Shown here: one piece after another, positions 46,407 to 55,188 of the stretch
Layout: each line of letters begins with the position of its first letter
Numbering within the stretch: position 1 is the first letter of the stretch
NCBI GenBank assembly: GCA_944390115.1
Contig: CALXOW010000007.1
Location: forward strand, 21,486 to 85,485
Direction of reading: 5' to 3'
From: an uncultured Anaerobiospirillum sp.
GTDB taxonomy: Bacteria > Pseudomonadota > Gammaproteobacteria > Enterobacterales > Succinivibrionaceae
DNA: 64,000 bases
Translations under genes and position numbers: made by a program
Notes under the pieces: generated by a model
Told to the model about the DNA's origin: nothing
The model's database searches: none
What the model saw: only the letters and a program-made list of their open reading frames with translations

Positions 46407-47498
46407 ATGAGTGCAGATCCTTATCTTGGCATTATTGAAGGCTTTTACGGGCAACGCTATCACGAGAATGAGCGCTCGTACCTTTTTGACTTTTGCGCGC
46501 ACCATGGCTACCGCTTCTACATCTACGCTCCAAAGGAGGATGCGCAGCTTCGAGCCACCTGGCAGCAACCTATGAGCGCAGAGTACCGCTCCTACCTCAC
46601 CACGATGGCCGCTGCCGCTCATGAGCGCAAGCTTGATTTTGGCGTGGCCTTATCGCCGATGAACCTCACGGCAAACTTTGCCACCATGCGCGACACGCTC
46701 TTAACGCAAGTTAAAGAGCTGTGCGCGGCCACTAAGTGCGAAATCTTCTGTCTGCTCTTTGACGATATGGTCAAGGACTCCGAGGACGTGGGCAAGGCCC
46801 AAAACGAGGTTATCACGGCGGTCGAGCAAATTTTGCCGGAGCACGTCTCGCACTTTATTATCTGCCCGTCCTACTACTGCGACGATCCGATCTTAGATAA
46901 GCTCTTTGGTCAGTGCCCCGAGCACTACTTTAGTGACTTAACGGCAGGTCTGCCTGAGCGCGTGGAAATCTTCTGGACCGGCGATAAGGTCTTATCTGAG
47001 GACATTACCCCAGAGTACATCGATAAGGTCACAGCGCGCCTGGGGCGCAAGCCATTTATCTGGGACAATTACCCGGTCAACGATGGCAAGAAGATTTGCT
47101 CCTACCTCTTCTTAAACAAGTTTAAGGGCCGCACCGGGCTTGCAGGTCACATCACCGGCCATGCGGTCAACCCAATGGTCCAGCCGCTGCTCTCGACCTT
47201 AGCCGAGGTCACGCTGCCGCTCATCTATGAGGGCAAGAGCCCTGAGGAAATCAATGGCGCTCACTTAAAGCAGGCCAAGAGTCTCTTTGGTGCAGCCACC
47301 TCGCTTATCATCAAGTACGACAACTTCAACCTTTTAACCAAGGTTGGCCGCGCGCAGATGAGCGAGCAAGACAAAGCCCGCTTCCTCGAGTTCTGCGCGA
47401 TGGACGATAAGCCTGCCCTCAAAGAGCTGGCCGACTTCATCCAAGGCAGCGCCCGCTTTGACCAAAGCATCGTCTCAGGCGAGCATAAGATCGATTAA
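46407..47498 (+). CDS. GH84-family beta-N-acetylglucosaminidase (O-GlcNAcase-like)
   Basis: The 363-residue protein matches glycoside hydrolase family 84, enzymes that remove beta-linked N-acetylglucosamine by substrate-assisted catalysis. YLGIIEGFYGQRY, YIYAPKEDAQLRATW, the catalytic Asp pair in CLLFDDM (Asp119-Asp120), FWTGDKVLS and KPFIWDNYPVND all fit. It has only the catalytic domain. I chose ATG 46407 (MSADPYLG); neither this nor the extended start gives a signal peptide, so the enzyme should be cytoplasmic. Family members in bacteria are often secreted and act on host glycans. The substrate here is open: recycled cell-wall sugars, imported glycans or a protein modification. Confidence 0.88.
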   Translation: MSADPYLGIIEGFYGQRYHENERSYLFDFCAHHGYRFYIYAPKEDAQLRATWQQPMSAEYRSYLTTMAAAAHERKLDFGVALSPMNLTANFATMRDTLLTQVKELCAATKCEIFCLLFDDMVKDSEDVGKAQNEVITAVEQILPEHVSHFIICPSYYCDDPILDKLFGQCPEHYFSDLTAGLPERVEIFWTGDKVLSEDITPEYIDKVTARLGRKPFIWDNYPVNDGKKICSYLFLNKFKGRTGLAGHITGHAVNPMVQPLLSTLAEVTLPLIYEGKSPEEINGAHLKQAKSLFGAATSLIIKYDNFNLLTKVGRAQMSEQDKARFLEFCAMDDKPALKELADFIQGSARFDQSIVSGEHKID

Positions 47499-47576
47499 GC
47501 TCACCTCAATCGTGCCCGTCCAGCTTGAGACGGGCAGTGCCGCTTAATTGCGCCGCCCCTTCAATGCGGTCGCCCG

Positions 47577-47611
47577 AAAAAACAGCCCTGACTCAGTCAG
47601 GGCTGTTTTTT
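47577..47611. terminator. Bidirectional terminator
   Basis: AAAAAACAGCCCTGAC/GTCAGGGCTGTTTTTT perfect stem with a 3-nt loop between convergent genes. Confidence 0.95.
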
Positions 47612-47631
47612 ATGCATTCAGGAGGTTGGAA

Positions 47632-49386
47632 TTAGAACAAGGTGCGGTTGATACCGGTGTCGCGCTCCAAGAGCGACTGTGGCTCGAGCAGGCGAATTGG
47701 CGGCACAAAGGAACCGATGGAGTAAGTTGGCGGGACCTGAGGTGGCAGCGGACGCGGCATCATTTGGTTTGGCTCATAAGGGGCGGCACCGGTTGATGGG
47801 GCGTACTGGATAATGATCTTGGCCAAATCTGGGCTTAAGATGTGCTCACCACTGATCGACATATTGGTAAAGTCGCTTGGCGGCGTGAAGTTGAAGAGGC
47901 CATATTGCCGCCTCAGATCTTCTGGCACCTTGGTCAGCGACTGATAGTACGAGAAAGGACGTGGGATTACCTCGCCGGTGACTGGATCAGTGATCGTCTG
48001 CTTGGCCACTGGATCACCTTCGCGATAGGCCAGGTGTCCTAAGAGCACTTGATTGCTCAAGGCCATAGCCTGACGCAAGACCACCTCTGGCGGAATACGC
48101 TTTTGCAGCAGATCTAAGATGCCCTGAGCCGGAGGATAGGTCTCGGCTACCAAGATCAAATCATCAAAGCCCTCAGTAAAGGACTGTGCCACGCCGGTAC
48201 CGGTGATCAAGAGCAAATCGTACAGAATGCGACCACCGATGTCGTTTTGCTCCACCGCTGCAATGCGCAGCCATTGCGCGGCGCGCTTGGCCGCTAGTGG
48301 ATCGGAGTTCTCAGTTAAGGCCAGGACACCTAAGGCGGTGCTGGCTGGGCCATAGCCTTGAGCTGAGGCCTGGGTTAAGTACTCGACACCGGCTTGATTT
48401 AAGGCATTATTGCGCGCCCTATCATCAGGGTTGATGACCGAGCGCAGGGTAATAAGGGCTAAGGCATACATCGCCACCGGGTCTTGGTTATTGGAGGCGG
48501 CTACGGTGTAGAGGTCAATGGCGTTTTGGGGATCGCGCATGACCGAGTAACCATGCCAATAGGCACCGGCTAAGCGCACATAGGCGCGCTCTACGCCTGC
48601 ATCCATGGCGCGTTGCCAATGCTCGACCGCGACCTGGGCGTTAGCAGCGGCTTTATCGCCGCCGATAAAGAGCATATCGCCCATCTCGAGCTCTAAATTC
48701 TTGGCGCCCTTGTTATAAGCCTTCATGATGAGCTCGCTAAAGGAGTCAGCATCTGGAGCTAATGGCAGAGCGCGGCTCACCATATCGGTAAAGAGCTCCA
48801 CGGCCCGCTTTTGCACCTCAGGATTGCGGTAAGCGGTAGGATCGGTCGGATCATCAGGCTTACGATCGAACTCCGATAAGATATCGACGATATCACTCTC
48901 GGACTCACCGGCACGCTGCAAGGCCTCACGACGCGCTTGCTTTAAGGCGCCCTGCTCAAAATAAGAAATGGCAGCGGCGGTACCTTGCGCCGGGCCATAA
49001 CCTAACAGAGCTAAATCGCCTAAGACCTCATAGCCCACCGGGCGCTGCATCGCGGCGGCACGCAAGGCGACGCGGGTGGCATCTTCATAATGACCACCGC
49101 TGGCGTACATCCACGCTAAGAACTCATAGGCATAAGGCTCACCCTTTTGGGCCGCCTGCTCCATCAAGTGAGCGGCATCGGCAAAGTTAGAGTAAGTCAG
49201 CGCATTAATGCCTTGTTCGGTCAAGCCGCGCCGCTCATTTTCTACCTTTGAGGTGTAAATCCACAGGCATCCGACGAAGATCGCCGCAAAAAAGAGCAGA
49301 CCAATCAGCGCCATAATCGCGCGCTGTTGGAAGCGGCTTTTTTCGCGGCGCTCCCGTGCCTTAATCTTTTTAAGTACGTTGGCCAT
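47632..49386 (-). CDS. Membrane-anchored Sel1/TPR-like repeat protein
   Basis: The 584-residue protein has a basic N-terminus, one membrane helix (about 24-45, ALIGLLFFAAIFVGCLWIY) and then a long helical-repeat region facing the periplasm. Sel1-like units are visible, such as AAISYFEQGAL, AVEHWQRAMDAGVERAYVRLAGAYWHGY and GVEYLTQASAQGYGPASTALGVLAL. The final ~100 residues are Pro-rich. Sel1 proteins usually act as scaffolds. The specific role is unknown. It is followed upstream by the MotY-like gene on the same strand, about 190 bp away. Confidence 0.8.
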   Translation of the reverse strand: MANVLKKIKARERREKSRFQQRAIMALIGLLFFAAIFVGCLWIYTSKVENERRGLTEQGINALTYSNFADAAHLMEQAAQKGEPYAYEFLAWMYASGGHYEDATRVALRAAAMQRPVGYEVLGDLALLGYGPAQGTAAAISYFEQGALKQARREALQRAGESESDIVDILSEFDRKPDDPTDPTAYRNPEVQKRAVELFTDMVSRALPLAPDADSFSELIMKAYNKGAKNLELEMGDMLFIGGDKAAANAQVAVEHWQRAMDAGVERAYVRLAGAYWHGYSVMRDPQNAIDLYTVAASNNQDPVAMYALALITLRSVINPDDRARNNALNQAGVEYLTQASAQGYGPASTALGVLALTENSDPLAAKRAAQWLRIAAVEQNDIGGRILYDLLLITGTGVAQSFTEGFDDLILVAETYPPAQGILDLLQKRIPPEVVLRQAMALSNQVLLGHLAYREGDPVAKQTITDPVTGEVIPRPFSYYQSLTKVPEDLRRQYGLFNFTPPSDFTNMSISGEHILSPDLAKIIIQYAPSTGAAPYEPNQMMPRPLPPQVPPTYSIGSFVPPIRLLEPQSLLERDTGINRTLF

Positions 49387-49427
49387 ATGCCCGCCTCAGC
49401 AAGAAAGAGAAGAAATCCCAAAACACA

Positions 49428-49522
49428 AAACCCAACCAACCCTAGCCCCCAGGAGAGCCCGCAAGGCTTGTCCCAGGAAAGGCGTACCGATGGCACGGCC
49501 CCACTGTTAGGTCTGGTTGGGT
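49428..49522 (-). terminator. Possible long-loop terminator after the MotY-like gene
   Basis: AACCCAACCA on the minus strand (from 49513-49522) pairs with TGGTTGGGTT at 49428-49438, followed by TTGTGTTTTGGG. The loop is about 75 nt, so this is uncertain. Confidence 0.35.
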
Positions 49523-49576
49523 TATCTTAGCGCACCAAGCTGCGCCCGCCCGAAATAATTGCAAGCGTAATCTAAA

Positions 49577-50590
49577 TTAATAGACTGCCCCCGGTACACC
49601 GATATCAGGCATCTCGACCTCTAAGCGGCTATCAACGCGGAATGGATCACGCTGCAGCTCGATAATCGCCTTAGAGGATTGCTGGCGCTCTGAAATGGTA
49701 TAGCCGGTGGTCGCTAATTGCTCATCACCGTAGGTGTGAACTTCGATTAATTCCTTAGCAATGCCATTGTCGGTCAAGATCTTAACCAAGGTATCGGCAC
49801 GGCTCTTAGCCAGGTCGAGGTTATCTAAGTTATCGCTATTGCCCGAACCGAAAGCCGAGATAATGATCTTATTGATCGAAGGATCCAGCTTGACGTAATT
49901 GATCTGCTGGAACAGACGCTCATCGGACGATGGCGTCATACGATTTTCCTTATCGTAGAACATAATGGCGACCAAGCTGACATCACGATAGCCGTAAGGG
50001 AGCAGCTGCGCCGAACAATCTAAGAACTCTTGGTAGGCTGGGCTAAAGCCGATTGGGCTTAAGGTTGGCACCAGCATTTGGTTAACGCCCAAATTAGTCG
50101 AAGCCAGATAAGGCATCATGACACGCTTGCCGTGCGAGAGCTCTAAGAGCACGGCCCAGGATACCGAGTCACCGATGAAAGGATTAAAGCCCTTATAAAC
50201 TTGCAGCGAGCCAATTTCGGCTTCATCGCCTTGTGGGCGCCACTCAGCAGGCACGGTTAAGACGCGCATCGTGGTTTGGGTATTGACCGCGACCTTAGGG
50301 AAGAGCTCGAGGCTCAAACGGCGCTGGGCACCTGAGAGCAAGGTAAAGTCAGCGCGGCCATAGCCTTCGATATTGGACGATAGAACGCAGGAAATCTTGC
50401 TGGTGCTGGTGGACCAGTTCTTAGCATTGACATCGCTAATCGGGGTCTCGTAGCGAATCTGAGCCTGGGCCCCGGCCGCCATTACGCCTAAAGTCAGAGC
50501 CAATACCGTCAGGGCGTGACGCATCGGCCGTGACGCACCACGCGCGCTGCTCGAACCTAAGGCCTGACCTTGGCTCTTTTCCCTCGACAT
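49577..50590 (-). CDS. MotY-like OmpA-family protein
   Basis: The 337-residue precursor has a signal peptide ending near AQAQIRYE, an N-terminal domain beginning IRYETPISDVNAKNWSTSTSKISC that matches MotY of sodium-driven flagellar motors (T-ring component), and a C-terminal OmpA-like peptidoglycan-binding domain (KIIISAFGSGNSDNLDNLDLAKSRADTLVKIL). In MotY the N-domain docks PomAB to the motor. No stator or flagellar gene is nearby in this window. I chose ATG 50590, preceded by GGAGATTCGG. MotY-type N-domains are rare outside flagellated gammaproteobacteria, which supports a motility role. Confidence 0.75.
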   Translation of the reverse strand: MSREKSQGQALGSSSARGASRPMRHALTVLALTLGVMAAGAQAQIRYETPISDVNAKNWSTSTSKISCVLSSNIEGYGRADFTLLSGAQRRLSLELFPKVAVNTQTTMRVLTVPAEWRPQGDEAEIGSLQVYKGFNPFIGDSVSWAVLLELSHGKRVMMPYLASTNLGVNQMLVPTLSPIGFSPAYQEFLDCSAQLLPYGYRDVSLVAIMFYDKENRMTPSSDERLFQQINYVKLDPSINKIIISAFGSGNSDNLDNLDLAKSRADTLVKILTDNGIAKELIEVHTYGDEQLATTGYTISERQQSSKAIIELQRDPFRVDSRLEVEMPDIGVPGAVY

Positions 50591-51419
50591 AATCCGAATC
50601 TCCTCTGTCCTAAGCAAGGAGCAAAGCGCTGCGCTGCTCTCTCCTTATTAGATGCCGCAATGCTTGAGTGCAAGCACTCGCCACAAGCCAACGCCGCAGG
50701 CAAAACCGCAGTAATCGCCGCCGACACCGCCGCAACCGGCTAGCTCTGGCTACCGACCACAGCCTCAGTGTAGCGCGCGGAGCACTTGCACTCAAACACT
50801 ACATCCTGGCCCGCTTCTGGTATGCCCGGCTCTCTCTTATGGTTACAGGTCATCTCAAAAGAAGTAAGGCAGGAGCGCTGCTTACTTCCCAAATTAACGG
50901 CACGCGCGTGAGCGCGGCGTCACCACGGCATACCAAAAGCGTGGGAATTAGGCTCAGCCCAATGGGCCCATGCCTGTCGCGCCTTAATGCAAATTTTTAG
51001 CCACATGCCCCCAGCGCCCGCCCCACTGTCATCGCTAGAAATTTATTTCACGACTTACCTGTTATCTGAAATTAAATTTCGAGAATGGTCACACTTTACA
51101 CCCCGTGCGGCTGCACTGGGCCTAAAATTCGGTAATAATGGTCGTTGGCGCCTTGATCTAGCTCCAAATGAGCACGCAGCTACTTATTTCTTACTTGCCA
51201 AAATGAGAGCGAGCTAACGCTATTGGCCCGCTATCGGTGAGTTTAGCCGCGCTTGCCGCCATAATAGGCACCGAGTAACAAGACGCTGGGCGGTTAATGC
51301 CCCCAGATGCGGGGATGTTAACGCCTAAGATGTTGGGCTTTAACGCCCTCACATGCTTTCCATCAACCGACCTCGCGCCCCTAGGCGCAATGAGGTTTGT
51401 ATCGTCACTGGAGACTGAC
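50591..51419. other. Long intergenic region before crr
   Basis: About 830 bp. Just upstream of crr lie AACGCC-type hairpin repeats (TTAACGCC/TTTAACGCCC, 51285-51350). A plus-strand frame at 50987-51217 (76 codons, containing LKFGNNGRWRLDLAPNEHAA) has a plausible coding look in its second half but no ribosome-binding site and no family I know; it may be a gene remnant. The crr promoter must lie here but is not clear. Confidence 0.4.
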
Positions 51420-51926
51420 ATGGGCTTTTTTGATAAGTTATTTGGTAATAAGCAACCAGCCAACATCACCTTAAAGGCACCTTTAAACGGTGAGCTCATC
51501 CCAATTCAAGAAATCCCTGATCCTACCTTCTCTGAGTGCGTCTTAGGCCCTACCGCCTGCTTTAAGCCAGGTACTGACGGCACGGTCTACGCTCCTTGCG
51601 ATGGTGTAATCACCCAGATCTTCAAGACCGCTCACGCTGTCACTATCACCTCCAAGGACAAGGTCGAAATCTTAATCCACGTCGGTATCAACACCGTGGA
51701 CTTAAAGGGCGAGGGCTTTGAGGCCTTAGTTAAGGACGACGAGGAAGTTAAGGCCGGTCAACCTCTGATCAAGTTCGACCAGGAAGTGATTGCCCGCGCC
51801 GGTTTAAGCAATTTAGTACCAATGGTGATCTGCAACCCTACGGACTTCCAGTCAGTTGAGTTCACCACGCCACGCGCCGTCACCACCAACGACGACATCT
51901 GCACCATCATCCCGCAGAGCAACTAA
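51420..51926 (+). CDS. crr: PTS glucose-type EIIA component
   Basis: EIIA-Glc passes phosphate from HPr to sugar-specific EIIBC and regulates adenylate cyclase and non-PTS permeases. The 168-residue protein has the phospho-acceptor His87 in ILIHVGINTVDLKGEGF and the supporting His72 in TAHAVTI. Length equals E. coli Crr (169). GGAGACTGAC precedes ATG 51420. It is first in crr-ptsI-ptsH, the reverse of the E. coli ptsH-ptsI-crr order. No EIIBC gene is in the window. Confidence 0.96.
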   Translation: MGFFDKLFGNKQPANITLKAPLNGELIPIQEIPDPTFSECVLGPTACFKPGTDGTVYAPCDGVITQIFKTAHAVTITSKDKVEILIHVGINTVDLKGEGFEALVKDDEEVKAGQPLIKFDQEVIARAGLSNLVPMVICNPTDFQSVEFTTPRAVTTNDDICTIIPQSN

Positions 51927-51975
51927 CTGCGCTCAATTAAGAACGGGTGCTCTCAACTAAGAGCAGGTGAACTTA

Positions 51976-52001
51976 AAGCGCTCCATCAATTCAGGGAGCG
52001 C
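51976..52001. repeat. Inverted repeat between crr and ptsI
   Basis: AGCGCTCC-N10-GGAGCGCT is a perfect 8-bp stem with no T-tract; a second stem (GCGTGCTC/GAGCACGC) follows at about 52012-52052. They may set relative crr and ptsI message levels. Confidence 0.55.
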
Positions 52002-52089
52002 TTCCCCATAAGCGTGCTCCTCATAACTGAAGCTAAGGAATGAGCACGCGCAAAATGTAACCAAGCAAAAGCCTGAGTGGAGACAGGGT

Positions 52090-53808
52090 ATGTACGTAGG
52101 ACATGGACGCTGTGCCTGTGCGGGCATCACCATGGGTAAGGTCTTGCACATCAAGACCCCTGAGGTAGCAGATAGCGTACGCACCAGCAAGACGGTAGAA
52201 GAGGAGCTCAGCCTCTTTGAATCGGCCTTGCTCAAGGCACAAGCCGAACTGGATAGCTTAATTGAAAAAGCCAGCACTGAGCTGGGCGCCGAACAAGCGG
52301 AGATCTTTGAGGTCCACCGCATGATGCTCGACGATCCAGACATAAGTGACAATATCCGCGCACGCGTCAAGCAAGGTGGCATCAATGCCGCTGACGCCGC
52401 TATTGCTGTCGGCCGCGAGCAAGCGCAAGAGTTTGAGCAATTAGACGATGACTATATGCGCGAGCGCGCCGCTGATATCAAGGATGTCACCTCCCGTATT
52501 GCCCGCATCGTACGCGGCGGTGAGGCGGTCACCTTAACTGAAAGCGTGGTGATCGTGGCCGATGACTTACAGCCATCACAGACCGTGGCCATGGATCGCT
52601 CCAAGATTTTAGGTTTCGTGCTGCGCAAAGGCACCCAAAACTCGCACGCTTCGATCTTAGCGCGCACCATGAATATCCCGCTTATCATCAATGCCCAGCT
52701 CCCTAAGAGCTTAGAGGGCGAGGGAACAGCAGCCAGCGCTGATGAGGACTGCTTAGATTTAAGCGGCAAGTTCATGGGCGTTAATGCCGTAACCGGCACC
52801 TTCTATGTCGAGCCGGACGAAGCGACGATTACTAAGTTGCAGCAAGAAAAGGACGTGTTTGACCAACAGCGCATTCGCCAATTGGCCTTGCGCGGCCAAC
52901 CAGGCATCTCTAAGAGCGGCCACCGCATCTTGACCTTTGCCAATATCGGCCAGGTCGACGACGTCGAACAAGTCTTAGAGAATGACGGCGAGGGTATTGG
53001 CTTATTCCGCTCGGAGTTCTTGTACTTAGGACGCAGCACCCCACCAACGGAAGAAGAGCAATTTAAGGCCTATGCCAAGGTCGCCTCGACCATGAATGGC
53101 AAGGTGGTCATTATCCGCACCTTGGACATTGGCGCGGACAAAAAGGTCGACTACTTCAATCTGCCAGAGGAAGAAAACCCAGCGATGGGTGTACGCGCGC
53201 TGCGCATCTGCCTGACGCAGCCTGATATCTTCAAGACCCAGCTGCGCGCCATTTACCGCGCCGCCGCCCGTGGCAACATCGCCATGATGTTCCCAATGGT
53301 CACCCGCTTAAGCGAGGTCGAAGAGGCCAAAGCGATCTGCCAAGAGGTTGAGGCTGAGCTCAAGGCCGAGGGCCAAGAATATGCCGTCCCTAAGATCGGC
53401 ATCATGATCGAGACTCCAGCCGCTGCGATCCTCTCGGCGCAATTAGCGCAGCACGTCGACTTCTTCTCGGTGGGCACCAACGATCTCACCCAATACACCA
53501 CCGTCTGCGATCGCCAAAACCAGAACTTAGGCAAGTTCTACGATCCGCACCATGAAGCAGTGTTAGAGCTGTTACGCCTGATTGCGCGCAACGCTCATGC
53601 TGCCGGGATTCCGGCGGGCATCTGCGGTGAGCTCGCGGCCGATCCAGAACTCACTGACCTCTTTGTGGAGATGGGTTACGACGAGCTTTCGGTGTCACCG
53701 GGCGCCATCTTAGCGCTGCGTGAGCGCATTCGCGCTAGCACCGCGCAGTGTCAAAGCGAGCTGACCAATGCCCGCGTCCACTTAGGCGAAATCATTAAAC
53801 GCCGTTAA
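52090..53808 (+). CDS. ptsI: PTS enzyme I
   Basis: Enzyme I transfers phosphate from phosphoenolpyruvate to HPr. The 572-residue protein has the HPr-binding helical domain, the phospho-His domain with KGTQNSHASILAR (His186; the usual GGRTSH is altered but the His is kept), and the PEP-binding barrel with GIGLFRSEFLY, MFPMVTRLSEVE, SVGTNDLTQYT and the catalytic Cys in IPAGICGELAADP. Length agrees with E. coli EI (575). TGGAGACAGGGT precedes ATG 52090. It lies between crr and ptsH. Confidence 0.96.
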   Translation: MYVGHGRCACAGITMGKVLHIKTPEVADSVRTSKTVEEELSLFESALLKAQAELDSLIEKASTELGAEQAEIFEVHRMMLDDPDISDNIRARVKQGGINAADAAIAVGREQAQEFEQLDDDYMRERAADIKDVTSRIARIVRGGEAVTLTESVVIVADDLQPSQTVAMDRSKILGFVLRKGTQNSHASILARTMNIPLIINAQLPKSLEGEGTAASADEDCLDLSGKFMGVNAVTGTFYVEPDEATITKLQQEKDVFDQQRIRQLALRGQPGISKSGHRILTFANIGQVDDVEQVLENDGEGIGLFRSEFLYLGRSTPPTEEEQFKAYAKVASTMNGKVVIIRTLDIGADKKVDYFNLPEEENPAMGVRALRICLTQPDIFKTQLRAIYRAAARGNIAMMFPMVTRLSEVEEAKAICQEVEAELKAEGQEYAVPKIGIMIETPAAAILSAQLAQHVDFFSVGTNDLTQYTTVCDRQNQNLGKFYDPHHEAVLELLRLIARNAHAAGIPAGICGELAADPELTDLFVEMGYDELSVSPGAILALRERIRASTAQCQSELTNARVHLGEIIKRR

Positions 53809-53829
53809 GACTAAAGTCAACAACGACCA

Positions 53830-53962
53830 ATTCAGGCATGCCCAACTTTACCCTGAGCATGCCTAATTCATGCTTGGCACTAGGACATGCCTAGCTCAAT
53901 CTAGGCGCTAAGCTGTGCTGAGCACGTGCTTTGCACCAAGGCATGCTTCACATGCTTATTCC
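53830..53962. repeat. Cluster of GCATGC-centred hairpins between ptsI and ptsH
   Basis: AGGCATGCC, GAGCATGCCTA, CATGCTTGGCA, GACATGCCTAG-CTAGGC and GCATGCTTCACATGC occur in succession over about 130 bp. Several pair locally into short stems. No T-tract follows. Confidence 0.6.
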
Positions 53963-54013
53963 AGGGCCGACCTCATACAGGCTGGTTCCCGGTGAGGAAA
54001 AGGAAATTTAACT

Positions 54014-54271
54014 ATGCAAACTATCATCTATAAGATCACCGATCCACGTGGCATTCATGCTCGTCCTGCTGGGCAGTTAGTCAAGCTCGTTTCAGGCTTC
54101 AAGAGCGCCTGCCAAATGGGCAAGGAAGGCCATATGGTCGATGGCAAGCGCCTGTTAGTGGTAATGAAGCTGGCGATCCAACAAGGCGAGGAAATGACCT
54201 TAACCTTTGACGGTCCAGATGAGGTCGAGGCCGCTCAAGCTGCTCAAGCTTTCTTACAGCAAAATCTCTAG
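54014..54271 (+). CDS. ptsH: PTS phosphocarrier HPr
   Basis: HPr carries phosphate from enzyme I to EIIA. The 85-residue protein has the active-site His15 in GIHARPAG. Gap-free comparison with E. coli HPr puts Arg46 (GKRLLVV) where Ser46 is found, so the regulatory serine site is lost. AGGAAAAGGA precedes ATG 54014. It is last in the crr-ptsI-ptsH group and has a clear terminator. Confidence 0.95.
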   Translation: MQTIIYKITDPRGIHARPAGQLVKLVSGFKSACQMGKEGHMVDGKRLLVVMKLAIQQGEEMTLTFDGPDEVEAAQAAQAFLQQNL

Positions 54272-54304
54272 AGCGCAAGCGCTACAACAACCCTATTGAC
54301 TGAC

Positions 54305-54327
54305 AAGGCCGCATTAGCGGCCTTTTT
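54305..54327 (+). terminator. Intrinsic terminator after ptsH
   Basis: AAGGCCGC-ATTA-GCGGCCTT followed by TTT. Confidence 0.9.
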
Positions 54328-54359
54328 CGTATCCCAAGAGCCCAACACTCAAGATGGTA

Positions 54360-54365
54360 TATAAT
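54360..54365 (+). promoter_or_regulatory. -10 element upstream of rnt
   Basis: A perfect TATAAT lies 69 bp before the rnt start codon. I see no matching -35. Confidence 0.45.
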
Positions 54366-54433
54366 CGTTTTCTTATATCACGACCCTCAGGCTCCACCAG
54401 CTTTTGGGCCTATCTTTGAACTCAGGATTCACC

Positions 54434-55087
54434 ATGTTTACGGTTAAATCACTCAATCCACCCTTTTTGAATCCGCCCTACCAGATTCGCGAGCGCTTTC
54501 GCACCTTCCTGCCGGTAGTGGTAGATGTTGAAACGGGCGGATTTAATCCGGCCACCGACGCCCTGCTCGAAGTGTGCATGATCACAGTCCAGATCGACAA
54601 TGAAGGCCGTTTAGTCCCCAAGGACGAGTACAGCGTCAACATTCGACCATTTGAGGGCTCGAATATCGAGCGCGTCAATATCGACTTTTTGGGCATCGAC
54701 CCTTACGACGAAAAGCGCAATTTAGTCGAAGAAGGCGAGGCAATGCGCCCGCTGTTTAAGGCCATCTCCAAGGAGGTCAAGGCGCAAGCCTGCACCAAGG
54801 CAATCTTAGTGGGCCACAACGGCGCCTTTGATTTGAGCTTTATCAACGCGGTCTCAACCCGCTTAAACTACAAGCGCAATCCATTTCACCCGTTCTCGGT
54901 GATCGACACCGCCTCCTTAGGCGCCTTGGTCTATGGTCAAACCGTACTGTCGCGCGCTTGCCTGGCGGCTGGGATCTCTTTTAACGAGGATCACGCCCAC
55001 AGCGCCGTGTACGACACGAACAAGGAGTGCCAGCTCTTCTGCCGGATGTACAATCGCTTCACCAAGTACGCCGGTCTACCGGCCTAA
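54434..55087 (+). CDS. rnt: Ribonuclease T
   Basis: RNase T is a DEDD 3'-5' exoribonuclease that removes the last bases from tRNA and rRNA precursors and turns over tRNA-CCA. The 217-residue protein has motif I VDVETGGF (Asp31, Glu33), the VGHNGAFDLSFI motif II (Asp) and motif III in DHAHSAVYDT (His, Asp). Length equals E. coli RNase T (215). I chose ATG 54434 (MFTVKSLN), which gives the family length. It is transcribed separately from the pts genes. Confidence 0.95.
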   Translation: MFTVKSLNPPFLNPPYQIRERFRTFLPVVVDVETGGFNPATDALLEVCMITVQIDNEGRLVPKDEYSVNIRPFEGSNIERVNIDFLGIDPYDEKRNLVEEGEAMRPLFKAISKEVKAQACTKAILVGHNGAFDLSFINAVSTRLNYKRNPFHPFSVIDTASLGALVYGQTVLSRACLAAGISFNEDHAHSAVYDTNKECQLFCRMYNRFTKYAGLPA

Positions 55088-55104
55088 GCGCTCCTGCCCA
55101 CCAA

Positions 55105-55141
55105 GAAAAAAAAAAGAAAAGAAAAACGGGCTTAAGCCCGC
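55105..55141 (-). terminator. Intrinsic terminator after trxB
   Basis: Minus-strand CGGGCTTAAGCCCG followed by TTTTTCTTTTC and more T. A second stem (CGCCTGC/GCAGGCG, 55153-55171) lies between it and the trxB stop. Confidence 0.85.
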
Positions 55142-55188
55142 CTTCCTCTCACGCCTGCTCGACGCAGGCGTTAAATCCCCGCCTTAAT

